Shown: one piece after another, positions 15,508-16,273 of the stretch
How the letters are laid out: every line of letters starts with the position of its first letter
Numbering within the stretch: position 1 is the first letter of the stretch
NCBI GenBank assembly: GCA_947088135.1
Contig: CAMUFJ010000036.1
Coordinates: 1 to 16,273 of the forward strand
DNA length: 16,273 bases
Reading direction: 5' to 3'
Source of the DNA: an uncultured Clostridia bacterium
GTDB lineage: Bacteria; Bacillota; Clostridia; Christensenellales; Borkfalkiaceae
Program-made: the position numbers and the translations under genes
The notes under the pieces: generated by a model
Databases searched by the model: none
The model's input: the letters and a program-made list of their open reading frames with translations, nothing else
What the model was told of the DNA's origin: nothing

Positions 15508-15535
15508 AAAAAACGCCGTATATACAGCGTTTTTT
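15508..15535. terminator. Intrinsic terminator after the upstream paralogue, possibly two-way
   Basis: AAAAAACGC (15508-15516) pairs with GCGTTTTTT (15527-15535), and the inner bases continue the stem through a wobble pair and GTA/TAC. The A-run/U-run symmetry would work on both strands. It begins 10 bases after the stop codon at 15546. Confidence 0.88.
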
Positions 15536-15545
15536 CACATAAATT

Positions 15546-16273
15546 TCAGAATCTCAGCCTTGTACGGCGTTGATTTGTAGCTTCGCCCTGCGTTTCGGAA
15601 CCGTTTGCATCGCCGCTCTGCACGCCCGATTGCATGGGAGCTACGGGTTGCGCAGGCTGTGCGGGCTGCACGGGAACGTACTGCACGTTGGGCGCAGGCT
15701 GTACCACTTGCACCGTTACGGGCGCTTGTTGGGAATGCTGTACGGGCGCCGCCTGCTGTGCGGGCGCGTTGTTCTTGCCGAGAATCATGTTGGAAAGCGA
15801 CGATACGATCGCCTCGCCGAGCATATTCGCCGCGTTCTCCGTGATTTTCACCGTAGTGTCGCGCGCAGGCGCAGGCTGGGGCGCGGGTGCGGGTTGTTGC
15901 ACTACGGGCATTTGCGGCATCATCGGCTGCATGGGTTGCATCGGCATTTGCGGCATTCCCGCGGGATACATTCCGTTCATCGGCATGACGGGCGTTTGCG
16001 GGTACATGGGATTAACGGGCTGTGCGGGCTGATTCGCCTTTGCCTGCGCGTCCTCGGCAAGACGGGCGACTTTTTCTTCCGCTACCTTTGCCCGATCCTC
16101 CGCCGCACGCGCACGCTCTTCCGCTATGCGGAGCGCTTCGCTCTTGCGCGAACCGCCGCCGCCACCGCCTCCGCCCATAGGAGGAAGCATGGGAGGCATC
16201 ATTTGAGGCATCATCGGCGGCATCATGGGCATTTGCGGCATCATCGGCATCTGAGGCTGTTGCTGCATCGGTT
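15546..16273 (-). CDS. C-terminal tail of a second large surface protein (5' end outside window)
   Basis: About 242 codons are open to the right edge. The ATG at 16268 is preceded by an in-frame Pro codon, has no visible ribosome site, and is inside a Met-rich repeat, so the true start lies beyond the window. Order seen: Met/Pro/Gln segment (PQMPMMPQ-type, 16170-16268); a run of eight Gly encoded by mixed GGN codons; a coiled coil (RIAEERARAAEDRAKVAEEK); a second Met/Pro segment; Pro/Ala/Gln; the motif VKITENAANML (ENAAN at about 15825-15839); then a Gln/Val/Pro-rich end. The same order occurs in the cytoplasmic tail of the giant protein next door, so this is most likely the intracellular tail of a paralogous single-pass surface protein. 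It ends at its own terminator. A stand-alone cytoplasmic scaffold protein remains possible, since no membrane helix is visible here. Confidence 0.8.
   Translation of the reverse strand, partial: PMQQQPQMPMMPQMPMMPPMMPQMMPPMLPPMGGGGGGGGSRKSEALRIAEERARAAEDRAKVAEEKVARLAEDAQAKANQPAQPVNPMYPQTPVMPMNGMYPAGMPQMPMQPMQPMMPQMPVVQQPAPAPQPAPARDTTVKITENAANMLGEAIVSSLSNMILGKNNAPAQQAAPVQHSQQAPVTVQVVQPAPNVQYVPVQPAQPAQPVAPMQSGVQSGDANGSETQGEATNQRRTRLRF

Noticed and set aside
16142..16175. Glycine run in the upstream tail as a second slippage tract
   Set aside because: It is encoded by mixed GGC, GGA and GGT codons, so it is not a homopolymer; only in-frame triplet change would be expected.
16266..16268. ATG at 16268 as the real start of the right-hand gene
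   Set aside because: It is inside a Met/Pro repeat, is preceded by an open codon, and no ribosome site is visible in the few bases left before the edge.

Overview
The window reads as part of the chromosome of a Gram-positive-type (monoderm) bacterium, most likely an uncultured anaerobic Clostridia-like Firmicute. The signs are near-consensus sigma-A promoters (TTGACA/TTGAAA with 17-18 nt to TATAAT), good Shine-Dalgarno sites, GTGA gene overlaps, U-tailed hairpin terminators, and surface proteins anchored by one C-terminal membrane helix instead of an outer-membrane signal. No taxonomic marker is present, so this placement is inference. Every supported gene lies on the minus strand, so transcription runs from high to low coordinates.

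Region 15546-16273 (minus) is the last ~242 codons of a gene that starts outside the window. It encodes a Met/Pro-rich, Gly-run, coiled-coil and Pro/Gln-rich tail and ends at a strong hairpin terminator. Region 6511-15309 is one 2932-codon gene with its own promoter and a ~140-nt leader. It encodes a giant surface protein: signal sequence, beta-helix built on MNGG rungs, about a dozen Ig-like/MBG-type modules, one membrane helix, then a ~260-residue cytoplasmic tail. That tail resembles the tail of the upstream partial gene in composition, order and a C-terminal ENAAN motif, so the two genes are probable paralogues. A run of nine G residues sits ten codons into the giant gene, and gain or loss of one G would stop translation within nine codons, which suggests an on/off (phase-variable) surface protein.

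Region 4115-6445 holds a redox/tRNA-modification group. A thioredoxin-reductase-like flavoprotein has kept its CxxC but lost the NADPH-binding signatures. It overlaps by four bases a TtcA-type tRNA 2-thiolation enzyme. A small Cys/His-rich protein of unknown function follows, with its own promoter; the far end of that gene seems to be built from a dispersed intergenic repeat.

Region 1-3954 holds a CNNM/CBS-domain membrane protein (CorC/HlyC type without the CorC C-terminal domain), then a MarR-family regulator with a perfect-consensus promoter and a nearby palindrome, then a MacB-like ABC ATPase-permease running off the left edge. The MarR-ABC pair looks like an autoregulated export or cell-envelope stress cassette.

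The best candidate for something undescribed is the pair of neighbouring surface proteins sharing an intracellular ENAAN/Met-Pro/coiled-coil tail, with a putative phase switch in one of them. No RNA genes, CRISPR arrays, insertion sequences or phage genes were seen.
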